DNA of 41,703 bases from EA-27 sp964396265 (GCA_964396265.1 CAYNEM010000019.1:1-41703); one strand, 5' to 3'; positions 1 to 9,380 are shown, numbered from the stretch's first letter. Made by a program: numbers and translations. Notes: generated by a model not told the origin, from the letters alone.

Positions 1-2337
1 TCCATGGAATTGCAGAACGTCAACAAGTCGGCCACGGTGCGGATCGTCACGCTCGTCCTGCCGTTCCCTGAGCTGTCGATCAGCGTCCTCGCTTTCAATG
101 GCGGCAACGGGAACAACGTGGACGCCCAGCCGACGAACCGCCAGCTCACGATCAGCGCCACGGTGAACAACACGGGCACGATTCAGGCCCTGGGCGTCGT
201 CGTCTACTTCTATAGCGTGGACGTGGACGCGGACCGCGACGGATACACGGACAACGAGCACGCGCTGTATCTGCAGACCGGCGCGTTCATCGGATCCTCG
301 AACCCACCGGCGATTGTGCCGCCTGGTACGACGGTCTTGACCGGTCTTTGGACGCCCCTGGGAGACATCGAGATCTCCCGGGTCGTCAGCGCGGTCGTCG
401 ACCCTTCGACCGGCCCCGATCCCCGTGCGGGCGGGGCCGTCCAGGAGCTGAACGAGGCGAACAACCTCAACATTCGGACCATGACGAGCTTCATCTGGCC
501 GGACCTCCACCTGGACACGGACCCCGTCGTGCGACTCGACCCGCCGATCCCTATCGCAAACAATGCGATCCAGGTCACGATCTCCGTCAGTAACGACGGG
601 ACGAGCACGGCAATCAACGCCGACTTCGGGGTGTTCACGACTAGTAACGTGTCCGTGGGACCGACCACGACGCTGAGCGTCCCCCGGGGGACCACGATGG
701 ACGTCAACCTCATCTGGGTCCCAACCGCACCCGGAAACCAGACGATCCGAATCCGGGCGAACGCCACGGGCTCCCCGAGCCTCGACCCTAACCAGTACCG
801 GAACTTCGACTACGACTATGCAGACGTCCCGTCGGACAACTTCGCCGACAAGGTCTACAACGTGCGGACGGAGCCGGACCTCTCGATCACGATCACGACG
901 GCCCCGCCGCCATCGCCCTTCCGCGGGGAGCTGTTCGACCTCGACGTGGACATCACGAACTCGGGGCAAACGGAGGCGTTCGACATCGACGTCGCCATCA
1001 TCGACAAGACGATCCTGCCCTGGGTCGAGATCGGCTCCGTCACCCTCAATGTGCCGACCGGCACCCTGAGTCGCACGATCCGGACGACCTTGGGCATCCC
1101 CACGAGCGGCCCGCGGACGATCGAGGTGTCCGTCGACGCGCGGGACGCGGTCTTCGAGCCGAACGAGCTCGACAACAACGACACGATCATCGTCACCGTC
1201 CAAGCCCCCGCGGGCTCGGTGCGCACGCTGACCCCGACGGACGGGCAGCAGTTCGTCCCGGGCGTCACGATAGCCATCACGGGCCGGGTGATCGACCAGA
1301 ATGCAATCCCCATCGCGGATGTCCTGGTCACCGTGAGGCTCCGCAACGCGCAGGGCGTGGAACTCATCAACCGCAGCGGCACGACCGGAACAGATGGCTT
1401 CTTCTACGCGTTCCTTCCCCTCGATGCGAGCCTTCCCGACGGTACCTATACCCTCCTCTTCGACGCCCTGGACAGCTCGATCCAGGACCTGCCGATCAAC
1501 ATTGGCGTTCGCGTGCCGTTGGCGTGGTGGCAGGCGCCCTTCCTCGGACTGGCCGTGTGGATCTGGATCATCGTGATCATCGGTGTCGTGGCGGCCGCCG
1601 GAGGAGGCACGGCGTACGTGAAGTTCGTCGGACTCGGGAAGCTCGTCGAGTGCGGCGAGTGCGGCGCCTTCATCGGGGAGGATTCCACCTCGTGCCCCAA
1701 GTGCGGCGTGGAGTTCGAGAAGGACATGGCGAAGTGCTCGAACTGCAAGGCGTGGATCCCCGTCGACGTGAAGCAGTGTCCCGAGTGCGGCGTGGAGTTC
1801 GCCACGGGCGAGGTCGAGATGGCGGACTACGAGGCGAAGATGCGCCAGCAGTACGAGGATGTCAAGCGGCGGTTCCGCCAGGAGGCCTCGCAGGACCTCG
1901 GGCGCACCCTGAACGACCGGGAGTTCGAGGACTGGTGGCGCACGCAGCCGACGTTCGTGACCTTCGAGGACTGGCTCAAAGAGGAAGAGGACATGCGGCG
2001 CATGGGGAGCAAGCCGTGCCCCGTGTGCAGCACGCTCAATTCCGTGACCGCGATAGTGTGTCACAAGTGCGGCACCCTGCTCAAGGAGGCTGCGGACAAG
2101 CCGCGCCCAGGAACTCCGCCGTCGAAGCCCGCCGCTCGCCCGATTCCCGCCGCCCAACCCCGGACCCAGCAGGAGGGGGAGGAGGGCGGGGAGGAAGGGG
2201 GGCCGTACGAGCCCGTCGCGAAGAAGGTCGTGAAGAAGCCCCTCGGAGGTGCGCCGGTGGTCCAGAAGAAGGTCATCCGACGGCCGCTCGAGGAGCAGAG
2301 GGAAGGCGAGGAAGGCGGCGAAGGGGATCAGATCTAG
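1..2337 (+). CDS. Surface protein with CARDB/Ig-like repeats, one TM helix and cytoplasmic zinc ribbons (5' truncated)
   Basis: The frame is open to the window edge, so the true start is probably upstream; residue numbers here count from the Met at base 4. Residues ~20-500 are extracellular beta-sandwich repeats rich in Thr, Val and Asp, with the CARDB-like pattern 'D-hydrophobic-N-(S/D)G-T' recurring about every 120-150 residues. A membrane helix spans ~515-540. Three zinc ribbons follow: CxxC pairs near 550/565, 579/594 and 672/687, the last before a Pro/Glu/Lys-rich tail. The layout is adhesin-like outside and zinc-ribbon inside, anchored once. It converges on the pilus operon with a 105-bp gap, so co-function is possible but not co-transcription. 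Family function is unknown; a structural or signalling surface protein is inferred. Confidence 0.75.
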   Translation, partial: SMELQNVNKSATVRIVTLVLPFPELSISVLAFNGGNGNNVDAQPTNRQLTISATVNNTGTIQALGVVVYFYSVDVDADRDGYTDNEHALYLQTGAFIGSSNPPAIVPPGTTVLTGLWTPLGDIEISRVVSAVVDPSTGPDPRAGGAVQELNEANNLNIRTMTSFIWPDLHLDTDPVVRLDPPIPIANNAIQVTISVSNDGTSTAINADFGVFTTSNVSVGPTTTLSVPRGTTMDVNLIWVPTAPGNQTIRIRANATGSPSLDPNQYRNFDYDYADVPSDNFADKVYNVRTEPDLSITITTAPPPSPFRGELFDLDVDITNSGQTEAFDIDVAIIDKTILPWVEIGSVTLNVPTGTLSRTIRTTLGIPTSGPRTIEVSVDARDAVFEPNELDNNDTIIVTVQAPAGSVRTLTPTDGQQFVPGVTIAITGRVIDQNAIPIADVLVTVRLRNAQGVELINRSGTTGTDGFFYAFLPLDASLPDGTYTLLFDALDSSIQDLPINIGVRVPLAWWQAPFLGLAVWIWIIVIIGVVAAAGGGTAYVKFVGLGKLVECGECGAFIGEDSTSCPKCGVEFEKDMAKCSNCKAWIPVDVKQCPECGVEFATGEVEMADYEAKMRQQYEDVKRRFRQEASQDLGRTLNDREFEDWWRTQPTFVTFEDWLKEEEDMRRMGSKPCPVCSTLNSVTAIVCHKCGTLLKEAADKPRPGTPPSKPAARPIPAAQPRTQQEGEEGGEEGGPYEPVAKKVVKKPLGGAPVVQKKVIRRPLEEQREGEEGGEGDQI

Positions 2338-2442
2338 TCTGCTCCCCACCACCCCATTTCTTCATCCCTCAGCGGCACCGTTCGAGCTGGACGTTCGCGC
2401 GAGCCGCTCCGCTCGGGGAACAGGCTTTGGAATGACGGAGTC
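2338..2442. other. Convergent intergenic gap
   Basis: This 105-bp stretch lies between two converging genes. It contains pyrimidine-rich tracts (around 2343-2370) and a small GC-rich dyad near 2400-2418, which could end transcription, but no clear archaeal T-run terminator is visible. Confidence 0.3.
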
Positions 2443-4263
2443 CTAAGCCGGCTTGGCGCCGGGCGATGCCGTCGGCGCTCCCTTCGCGAGCTCGTCGCGC
2501 ACCATCTTCATCGTCTCGTCGGGGTCCTTGTAGTATCCGGAAACGATCCGTGCCACGTCGCGGTAGTTCGCGATCTGCTTCTTCTTGATGTACTCGAAGA
2601 TGTCGATGCGACGCTTGACCTCCTGCTCCATGCGCCGCTGCGTCCAGTTCCTCGCGAGCATGATCTTCTCGTACACGTACGAGTGACCGCTGTAGTTGAA
2701 CGTGTCATCCGCCGGGTTCCACGTGTACGCGGAGTTCGTGATGAGCTCGTTGGACTCCGGGTCCGTCCCGACGATCTCGATGAGCGCCTTCACCCGCCGC
2801 GTCATGTCCGTGCCAACCTTCACCTGTGCCTGGAGGAGGACGAGGTCGAGCGCGGCCACGAGCGCGCGCGGGAGGTTGATCGGGTCGTTCTCGAGGCGGT
2901 GGACCATGGCCTGGACGTCGTCCGCGTGGAACGTTGTGTACGCCGATTTCCCGGTCGCCATCGCCTGGAAGACGACGAACGCCTCCGCGCCTCGCACTTC
3001 TCCGACCATCAGGTACTGCGGGCGCTGCCTCATGGCGGCGTTGAGGAGGTCGAACATGTCGATCTCGCCCGCCACGCGACCGGACTTTGTCCGACCGCCG
3101 AAGCCCGCTCGCGTGAGGAGGGGCACCCAGTTCTCGTGGGGGAGGTTCAGCTCGCGGGTGTCCTCGATGCTCACGATTTTCATCTGGGGGGGGATGAACA
3201 GCAGGATCGCGTTGAGCGTCGTCGTCTTTCCACTTGCCGTGCCGCCGCAGATCAGCATGGACTGCCCGTTCTCGATGGCAAGCCACATGTATCCCATCAT
3301 GTCGAGGCTCATCGTCTTGAACCGGATTAGGTCCAGGGGGGTAAAGGGGTTCTCTCGGAATCGCCGGACCGTGAACGAGGAACCGCGCTTCGTCACATGC
3401 TTCCCGAGCGTCGCCTGGAGGCGCGAGCCGTCGGGAATCGTCGCGTCGAGCATGGGCTGGGCCACGCTTATGTGCTTCCCGCACCTCTGGGCGAGCCACA
3501 CGACGAACTGGTCGAGTTCCGCATCGCTCGTGAACTTCAGGTTCGAGGGGATCGAGCCGTACTTCCGGTGGTAGATGTAGAAGGGGACCCCGACGCCGTC
3601 GCACGACACGTCCTCGACGTTCGGGTCGATCATGACGACGTCGATCGCGGAGTACCGGATGAAGTCCCTCATGATGAAGTACATGATGCGCTCCTTGCTG
3701 ACGGGGTGGAGATCGACCCCGAGTTCCCGCAGGAGCCCGTCGACGACCCGGCGCAGGTACGTCTCCCGCTCCTTCGCCTGGGCGTCCTCGAGCAGCTCCA
3801 GGTTCTCCACGAGGATCTCCTTCAGAACGTCGAGCAGCTCGATCTCGTCCTCGACGAGCTTCGGCTCGATGACCTCGTAGAAGTACTCGTTGATTGTCGT
3901 GTTGTACAGGACGCGCACGTAGGAGAAGTTCGGGATGGCGGGCAGAATCTCGATCTCGTGCAAGCCCGGGTCCACGATCTTCGGGATCGTCGTGACCTTC
4001 CCCAGGGTCGCGTCCTCGACTCCCGAGACGCGGGGCGAGAGGACCTTGACCGCCTTTCCGCCCAAGAGGCGGCGCAGGTACTTCTTCTTCATCGAGTCGA
4101 TGGCCGTGACCAGCCCGCTCTTCTTCTTCTCATCAATCTTCGCGAGCATTTGGGAGGCCTGCTCCCGCGCCTGGTCCGCTTCAACGACCTTGGCCGAGGC
4201 TTCCTCCTCTCGGCGGGTCAGTTTCGCCAATCGATCCTGGTCTTCCTTCCCTGCAGAGGCCAT
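2443..4263 (-). CDS. Type II/IV secretion system ATPase (TadA/GspE/FlaI family), second copy of the cluster
   Basis: Hexameric ATPase that powers assembly of an archaeal type IV pilus-like or Tad-like machine on the cytoplasmic face. From the ATG at 4263 it is 606 residues: a charged coiled-coil-like segment (~5-48), the N-terminal ATPase region, then Walker A GGTASGKT (~340-347), an Asp-box IEDTREL, Walker B region LMVGEVRG (~418-425) and His-box FHAD (~445). All catalytic motifs look intact. I prefer ATG 4263, preceded by GGTGG at good spacing, over the GTG at 4272, which has no Shine-Dalgarno. It follows the platform gene by about 10 bp and is the last gene of the operon. It is clearly homologous to the ATPase at 6256-7917 but has a longer N-terminus. 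Confidence 0.93.
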   Translation of the reverse strand: MASAGKEDQDRLAKLTRREEEASAKVVEADQAREQASQMLAKIDEKKKSGLVTAIDSMKKKYLRRLLGGKAVKVLSPRVSGVEDATLGKVTTIPKIVDPGLHEIEILPAIPNFSYVRVLYNTTINEYFYEVIEPKLVEDEIELLDVLKEILVENLELLEDAQAKERETYLRRVVDGLLRELGVDLHPVSKERIMYFIMRDFIRYSAIDVVMIDPNVEDVSCDGVGVPFYIYHRKYGSIPSNLKFTSDAELDQFVVWLAQRCGKHISVAQPMLDATIPDGSRLQATLGKHVTKRGSSFTVRRFRENPFTPLDLIRFKTMSLDMMGYMWLAIENGQSMLICGGTASGKTTTLNAILLFIPPQMKIVSIEDTRELNLPHENWVPLLTRAGFGGRTKSGRVAGEIDMFDLLNAAMRQRPQYLMVGEVRGAEAFVVFQAMATGKSAYTTFHADDVQAMVHRLENDPINLPRALVAALDLVLLQAQVKVGTDMTRRVKALIEIVGTDPESNELITNSAYTWNPADDTFNYSGHSYVYEKIMLARNWTQRRMEQEVKRRIDIFEYIKKKQIANYRDVARIVSGYYKDPDETMKMVRDELAKGAPTASPGAKPA

Positions 4264-4273
4264 TTTCGCCACC

Positions 4274-5206
4274 CTAGATGAACTGGAAGCTCACGAACGC
4301 GATCACGAGCATCATGAAGGAGTGTCGGAGGCCATTGGCGACTTTGCCATTGTCCAGGACGCCCGCGAGGATGCCGTCGCCGACGGCGTGCGTGACGGCC
4401 GCGATGAAGAACGCGACCTGCAGGCCGATGATCACGTCTCCGATGTTCGCGGGCAGGATGTCCGGGATATCCTGGCCGACCTCCGCCGCCTGCCGGGCCA
4501 GCGCGTCTGACGACTCCTTGATCTTCGGAAGGAACGTCACGTTCAGAATCCAGATCGTGACGAGGAACACGAGGAAGGAGATGTAGATGACCGCGATGTA
4601 GGTCGACATGGCGATCTTCCGCTCGTCCTCCGTGAGCTGGTTCTCCTTCGCGTCGTGACTGACCATCGCCAGCACGTCCGCGACGTCCCCTCCCGCGTCG
4701 CTCGACTTCACGATGATGCTCACGACCCGGTTCACCATGGGAGTGTCCACGCGCTGCGAGAACAGCCGGAGGGCCTCCGTGGCGGGGACGCCCCAGTCGA
4801 TCTGCGCCGCCATCTTCTTGATCTCGTCCGTGAGCCTGCCGTAGCGACCCGAGGAGGCGACGATGACCGCTTCCGCAAGGGTCATGCCGAAGCGGCCTGC
4901 TTCCGCGACGTCGCGCAGGAACTCTGGGAGGCGGCGCTCGATCTGCTTGACGTTCTTTTGCTTCCGGGCGACGTAGAAACCGTACGGACCGCAGAAGCCC
5001 GCGATGCCGAGGACCAAGAAGTTCATGAACCGGATCCCGGCCGGTTCGCCCGGTCGCAGCCCGATGTTCACGGAATTGATGAGGTTGAGGAACGCGATGA
5101 CGAAGAACACCAGCAGGACGGCGAAGCCGACGCCCGCGACGATTCGCGTCCCGTCCTTCTTCGAATAGAGGTTCAGACGAGCTTGCTCGAAGTCCTTGCG
5201 CGCCAT
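4274..5206 (-). CDS. Type II secretion F-domain platform protein (TadC/FlaJ-like), second copy
   Basis: Integral membrane platform protein expected to pair with a secretion ATPase. It has 310 residues, with membrane segments near 22-45 and 55-75, a cytoplasmic T2SSF-like helical region (~80-205, with RLPEFLRDVAEAGRFG and SSDAGGDVADVL), and C-terminal membrane segments near 205-230 and 250-300. The ATG at 5206 has AGGAG at good spacing, and one base separates it from the stop of the upstream platform gene. It is shorter than its neighbour (351 residues) and lacks that protein's long N-terminal cytoplasmic tail. The family call rests on topology, motifs and position between ATPases. Confidence 0.88.
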   Translation of the reverse strand: MARKDFEQARLNLYSKKDGTRIVAGVGFAVLLVFFVIAFLNLINSVNIGLRPGEPAGIRFMNFLVLGIAGFCGPYGFYVARKQKNVKQIERRLPEFLRDVAEAGRFGMTLAEAVIVASSGRYGRLTDEIKKMAAQIDWGVPATEALRLFSQRVDTPMVNRVVSIIVKSSDAGGDVADVLAMVSHDAKENQLTEDERKIAMSTYIAVIYISFLVFLVTIWILNVTFLPKIKESSDALARQAAEVGQDIPDILPANIGDVIIGLQVAFFIAAVTHAVGDGILAGVLDNGKVANGLRHSFMMLVIAFVSFQFI

Positions 5207-5207
5207 C

Positions 5208-6263
5208 TCAAATCTCCTGTTCCATGTTCCAGATCACGAAGATGAAGCCGAACTGTGAAATCGGGATCATCAACCCCACGATCACGTACAGGAGCGTGAG
5301 CACGAACCCGCTCTGGTTCCGACTGATGAGCGCCATGATGGCCATGATGACGACGAGGAACAAGGGGAATGCGACGACGACCGTGACGAACGCCTCTGCG
5401 AGCATCCCCAACGCCTCCATCTTCTTCCTCATCTCGAGACGGTCCTCCTTCTCATACTGTTCCGCCTTCAGGAGGAAGTACGGCTTGAGCTGGCCACCGG
5501 AGGTCGAGGTCGTCACGACTCCCTGCAGGAAATCCTGGAACTTCGGGCTCGGGCTGCGGGAGGACCCCCGCTTGATCGCGGTCAGGATGTCCACTCCGAG
5601 GAGCTCGGTGTCCCGCGTGATCCACTCCGCTTCCTTGGCGACCTCCCCATACACCGACTGACGACTGAGCTCCTTGAAGATCACGTCGACGGGCACGTCC
5701 GCGGACGCCATCGCGGAGATGAATGACATCGCGCTCGTGATGCGCGCTTCGATCTTCTTGGACCGCTTCTTGGCTGCGGACGCGGGCCTACCACGGTAGA
5801 GGAATCCCCCGGGGAACCCGAAGAGGACGACATACCCTAGCAGGAGGGGGAGGCCGGAGAACAGGAATACGAGGAGAAGGAACGTGCCTACGGACAGTCC
5901 CACCGCCAGCCACAGGAGGCTCACCAGGAGCGCCAGGAACGCCGAGAAGATCGCGAGGATCGTGATCGTCATCCATGCGAACGCAAGGTATTCCTCGGGT
6001 CGCATCCGGATGTGGGCCTTGATGAGATCGTCCTCGAGGTCTTGGTTCTCTTTGAACCGGGACGCCACGAAGGGTCCCATGATCCGCCAGCACATCGCCG
6101 CGTAGCCCGTGAGCGGCACCGTCACCGGCTTGGCGCCCTTCGGTAGCCTGATCAGGCGGTGGTGGACCGCCAGCTTCGTCTCGTCCGCCCCTGGGCGGAA
6201 CCGCTTCGTCTTCGCGAGCGTGCCCTTGGTCTCCAGGCGGCCGAACGTGGCGCCTTCAGCCAA
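5208..6263 (-). CDS. Type II secretion F-domain platform protein (TadC/FlaJ-like), first copy
   Basis: Membrane platform protein of the pilus machine, 351 residues from a TTG start. The TTG at 6263 overlaps the stop of the upstream ATPase (TTGGCTGA) and has GGAGG eight bases before it; the longer open frame upstream is only shadow sequence. Residues 1-55 are a basic cytoplasmic tail. Membrane segments lie near 90-120 and 120-150, the T2SSF helical domain spans ~155-285 (motifs MSFISAMASADVP and TTSTSGGQLKPY), and two membrane helices lie near 290-315 and 322-347. Tight coupling to the ATPase upstream and the second platform gene downstream makes one operon. Confidence 0.88.
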   Translation of the reverse strand: MAEGATFGRLETKGTLAKTKRFRPGADETKLAVHHRLIRLPKGAKPVTVPLTGYAAMCWRIMGPFVASRFKENQDLEDDLIKAHIRMRPEEYLAFAWMTITILAIFSAFLALLVSLLWLAVGLSVGTFLLLVFLFSGLPLLLGYVVLFGFPGGFLYRGRPASAAKKRSKKIEARITSAMSFISAMASADVPVDVIFKELSRQSVYGEVAKEAEWITRDTELLGVDILTAIKRGSSRSPSPKFQDFLQGVVTTSTSGGQLKPYFLLKAEQYEKEDRLEMRKKMEALGMLAEAFVTVVVAFPLFLVVIMAIMALISRNQSGFVLTLLYVIVGLMIPISQFGFIFVIWNMEQEI

Positions 6264-7917
6264 CGGTCTCGCCTCCCGACAGCTCTCCCGTCGGCTTCGC
6301 CTCGCGAACCCAGCCCATCTCGTCCCGGACCCGCTTCGCGGTCTCCTCCGGGTACTGGTAGTACGACACGACAATCTTGGCGATGCCGCGGAAATTCGTT
6401 AGGTTCTTTTCGAGCATGTAGTTGATGAGGTCCACGCGGCGCTGGAACTCCCCCTCCATCTCCTCATGGGTCATGTTCTTCATCTCCATGATCTCGTCGA
6501 ACAGGAACGAGTGGCCCTTGTAGATGAAGGAGTCCGTGGCGGGGTCCCACTCGTACACCGTGTTCGTGATGAGCTCGTTCGTCTCGGGTTCGAACCCGAC
6601 GAGCTCGACGACCTGCGTGATCCTGCGAACGGTCGAGTCGCCGACGCGTGCGTGCTTCTGGATGACCACGAAGTTCAGCGCCGTCAGAAGGATGCGCGGC
6701 GTGTTGATCGGCGGGTTCTCCAGGCGGTTGACCATCGACTTCACGCTGTCGGCGTGCATCGACGACATGGTCGGATGGCCGGTCGCCATCGCCTGGAACA
6801 TCGTGTACGTCTCCTTGCCTCGCACTTCGCCGACGATGATGTAGTTCGGTCTCTGTCGAAGGGCCGCGCGCACGAGGTCGAACATGTCGATCTCGCCTGG
6901 GGCCTTGCCGTCTGATCCGCGCTCGCCGATGCCGGACCGCGTCACCCCGGGAATCCAGTTCTCGTGTGGCAGGTTAATCTCGCGCGTGTCCTCGATACTA
7001 ACAATCTTTGCGCCCGGCCGGATGAAGAGAGCGGCGCTGTTCAGCGTGGCGGTCTTCCCGCTCGCCGTGCCCCCGCACACCATCATGGACTTGCCGTGCT
7101 CGACCGCGATCCAGATGTACGCGACCATCTCCGTGCTGGCGGTACCGAACTTGATGAGCTCCACGGGCGTGAAGGGGTTCTCCTTGAAACGCCGGATTGT
7201 GAAGGACGAGCCGCGCGTGGTCACCTCCCTCGCGTACGTCGCCTGGACGCGGTGGCCCTCCCAACTGGTCCCGTCGAGGATCGGGGCGGCGACGGAGATC
7301 TGTTTCCCGCACCGCTGGCCGAGGGCGACGACGAAGTTGTTCAGCACGTCGTCGTCGGGGAAGACGACACTCGTCTTGACGGACTCGAACTTCTGATGGA
7401 AGATGAAGAGGGGGATTGCGACCCCATCGCAAGACACGTCCTCGATCCGCGGGTCGTTCATGAGGCAGTCCACAGGTCCGTAGCCGACGAAATCCCGGAC
7501 GATGTAGTACTCAAGTTTCTCCCGCGTCGCAGGGTCTAGCTTGATGCCGCGACTCTTGACGAACGACTCGATGGCCTCCTTAAGGTACTCCTTCTTGTCC
7601 TTCGTCGCCATCTTCTCCCATTCGTACTCGAGCGTACGGTCGAGCGCATCCTTGACGGTAGCGACCAGCTTCTTCTCCTTCTCTTCAAGCGCGGGCTCCC
7701 ACACCTGGTAGACGTACTCCGCCTTCATGCGGTCGTAAATGATGCGAGCGTACGCGAAGGGCTCCCGGATGGTGAACACCTCGATCTCGTCGACCCGCGT
7801 CTCGTCCACGGCCGGGACGTTAGTGAGGTAGGACCCTCGGGTGCCCTCCCACTTCGCCGCCACGGCGAGGGAACCCTTGGGCATCATGACCTTCCGTCGT
7901 TTCTTTCCTCGTGCCAT
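6256..7917 (-). CDS. Type II/IV secretion system ATPase (TadA/GspE/FlaI family), first copy
   Basis: Assembly ATPase of a type IV pilus-like system, 553 residues. Walker A GGTASGKT is at 282-289, the Asp-box SIEDTREI at ~307-314, Walker B region YIIVGEVRG at 359-367 and the His-box MHAD at 387-390, so it should hydrolyse ATP. The ATG at 7917 follows a textbook archaeal Shine-Dalgarno, GAGGTGATC, that overlaps the stop of the pilin-like gene. Its 3' end overlaps the platform gene by eight bases. It shares order and motifs with the ATPase at 2443-4263, but the N-terminal third differs, which suggests an old duplication with divided roles such as extension and retraction (inference). Confidence 0.94.
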   Translation of the reverse strand: MARGKKRRKVMMPKGSLAVAAKWEGTRGSYLTNVPAVDETRVDEIEVFTIREPFAYARIIYDRMKAEYVYQVWEPALEEKEKKLVATVKDALDRTLEYEWEKMATKDKKEYLKEAIESFVKSRGIKLDPATREKLEYYIVRDFVGYGPVDCLMNDPRIEDVSCDGVAIPLFIFHQKFESVKTSVVFPDDDVLNNFVVALGQRCGKQISVAAPILDGTSWEGHRVQATYAREVTTRGSSFTIRRFKENPFTPVELIKFGTASTEMVAYIWIAVEHGKSMMVCGGTASGKTATLNSAALFIRPGAKIVSIEDTREINLPHENWIPGVTRSGIGERGSDGKAPGEIDMFDLVRAALRQRPNYIIVGEVRGKETYTMFQAMATGHPTMSSMHADSVKSMVNRLENPPINTPRILLTALNFVVIQKHARVGDSTVRRITQVVELVGFEPETNELITNTVYEWDPATDSFIYKGHSFLFDEIMEMKNMTHEEMEGEFQRRVDLINYMLEKNLTNFRGIAKIVVSYYQYPEETAKRVRDEMGWVREAKPTGELSGGETVG

Positions 7918-7926
7918 CGGATCACC

Positions 7927-8964
7927 TCAGAGGCTGCCGACCCTCACGTCGACGACCGCGTGCAGCAGACGAAACGCAAGCACGGGAAGCACGTTGATGC
8001 TGTCGAGGGGCACGTCGAGCTTGAACTGAAGCGTGAACGCGTAATTCCGGTCCGCCTCGTTCCACACCGACTGCACGAGGTAGATGGGATTGTTCGCGGT
8101 GAGTTGCAGGGCAATCCCGCCCACGCCGAAGTCCGCGATGAGATCGGACTCGGCCGGGAATGACTCGTAGTAGTCGGCGCTGATCTCGGGGAAGGCAGCC
8201 GAGAGCGTGTCGTTGAAGAACCGGTACCAGGCCGGTCCGTGGCGCGTCGTCGCGGTGATCGTGATGGCGGTCTGGATGTCCTGGTACGTCTGGATCTCCA
8301 CGCCTTTGAGCGTGGCGGAAAGACCCTCGGCTCCGACCCCCGTGACGCCTCCCGAGCCCACCACGAAGAGCTCGATCAGGCTGAAGTCGACCTCCACGCT
8401 CGTGTCCGGGACGTGGCGGACTTGGAACGCGGGTTCGCCCTTCACGACCTGGCCATCGCGCTGTGCGCGGATAATCGCGCCGTTCTCAAATGCAAGGTTC
8501 TGGGGGAGGAAGTATCGGTTGAACACTTGGAGGCGGACGCTCCCTCCGCATGCGCAGTCGGCCTCTGGCACGGTCGTCATGTTCCCGCCGATGTCGTAGT
8601 CGAAGGCGACGGACCATTCCGAGCCCTTTTCGTCCGCCCGCAGGTCCCCGATCGTCGGGGTCGTAAAGATCGGCACCCCATCGACGCCCAGCCGCACGGA
8701 GGAGAACGATGTGACCTCGACATACCTCTGTTTGGCGTCGTAGGCCGTCTGTGCCGCGAGGATCTGGAGGTCGATGCTCGACTTGAAACTCCCGAACTGG
8801 TTCAACGTCTCGCCCATGTGGGAGGCCTCTGCGTCCTTCATCCACACGGGCACGTACTGGTTCGTGATCAGCGAGAGGAACGTCAGGAACACGAGAAGGG
8901 ACATGATCGTACCTACCGTCGAGGCCACGCCGTCCTCGCACCGCCCGAGGAGAGGTCTTCGCAA
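7927..8964 (-). CDS. Type IV pilin-like / archaeal secreted pseudopilin with class III-type N-terminus
   Basis: First gene of the pilus operon, 345 residues from a TTG start. The N-terminus is a short basic leader, then CEDGVAST and one hydrophobic helix (MSLLVFLTFLSLITNQ), as in archaeal type IV pilin-like proteins cleaved by a prepilin peptidase. The rest is a beta-rich extracellular domain with one CxC (CACGG, near residue 140). TTG 8964 is chosen because GGTGA lies seven bases upstream and the TATA box at 9029-9035 rules out the longer upstream frame. It is too large for a simple major pilin, so a minor pilin or tip subunit is also possible. Processing is inferred from the N-terminal pattern only. 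Confidence 0.72.
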   Translation of the reverse strand: MRRPLLGRCEDGVASTVGTIMSLLVFLTFLSLITNQYVPVWMKDAEASHMGETLNQFGSFKSSIDLQILAAQTAYDAKQRYVEVTSFSSVRLGVDGVPIFTTPTIGDLRADEKGSEWSVAFDYDIGGNMTTVPEADCACGGSVRLQVFNRYFLPQNLAFENGAIIRAQRDGQVVKGEPAFQVRHVPDTSVEVDFSLIELFVVGSGGVTGVGAEGLSATLKGVEIQTYQDIQTAITITATTRHGPAWYRFFNDTLSAAFPEISADYYESFPAESDLIADFGVGGIALQLTANNPIYLVQSVWNEADRNYAFTLQFKLDVPLDSINVLPVLAFRLLHAVVDVRVGSL

Positions 8965-9028
8965 GAGAGGGTCACCGCACGTTCCGGATCGAGGGCTCTT
9001 CCGGACACCGCAACATCCTTGGCTTCGG

Positions 9029-9035
9029 TATATAA
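9029..9035 (-). promoter_or_regulatory. TATA box of the pilus operon
   Basis: TTATATA on the minus strand, about 65 bases before the TTG start of the pilin-like gene, implies a transcript start near 9005 and a ~40-base leader containing the GGTGA ribosome site. It is the only good box A upstream of the five-gene operon. Confidence 0.6.
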
Positions 9036-9230
9036 CCGTGTTGATGAAATTATGTGGGCGCGCGAAGAATCCCTCCATGAAGGGCGACTTCTCGGGACCC
9101 CACATCCGAGCCGCGGGCCGGCCCCGAATGCCACGCGGGGCACTGTCCCATGCTCGCACCGCCAGACGACAGACGATCCTCCTGTTCGAAGGCGCCAGTG
9201 CCCTCCCCCAGGTCCCAGCCGTGGAAAACG

Positions 9231-9236
9231 TTTAAG
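9231..9236 (+). promoter_or_regulatory. Box A of tRNA-Phe
   Basis: TTTAAG within GTTTAAGCGG, about 30 bases before the mature tRNA 5' end. The same ten-base string occurs upstream of tRNA-Asp, supporting a shared tRNA promoter form. Confidence 0.6.
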
Positions 9237-9262
9237 CGGGTCCTAGCCTTCGCGCACCTCGC

Positions 9263-9336
9263 GCTGCGGTAACTCAGTTTGGGAGAGTGCGAGACTGAAG
9301 ATCTCGAAGTCGCCGGTTCGAGCCCGGCCCGCGGCA
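9263..9336 (+). tRNA. tRNA-Phe (anticodon GAA)
   Basis: Full cloverleaf of 74 bases. The acceptor stem GCTGCGG/CCGCGGC has one G-U pair, the D stem is ACTC/GAGT, the anticodon stem CGAGA/TCTCG encloses loop CTGAAGA (anticodon GAA), and the T stem GCCGG/CCGGC encloses TTCGAGC. The discriminator is A. There is no intron, and CCA is not encoded. Confidence 0.96.
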
Positions 9337-9380
9337 TGGCCCAACGCGTGCGGATTGGACGGGGGTAAGTGCGCGCCGAC

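Noticed and set aside
2443..8964. Archaellum (fla/arl) operon
   Set aside because: ATPase and platform genes fit, but no ArlH-like, ArlG/F-like or true archaellin gene is present, and both engines are doubled; a Tad/pilus-type system is more likely.
9263..9336. Intron in tRNA-Phe
   Set aside because: The anticodon loop is seven bases and the stem pairs fully; none of the three tRNA genes has room for an intron.
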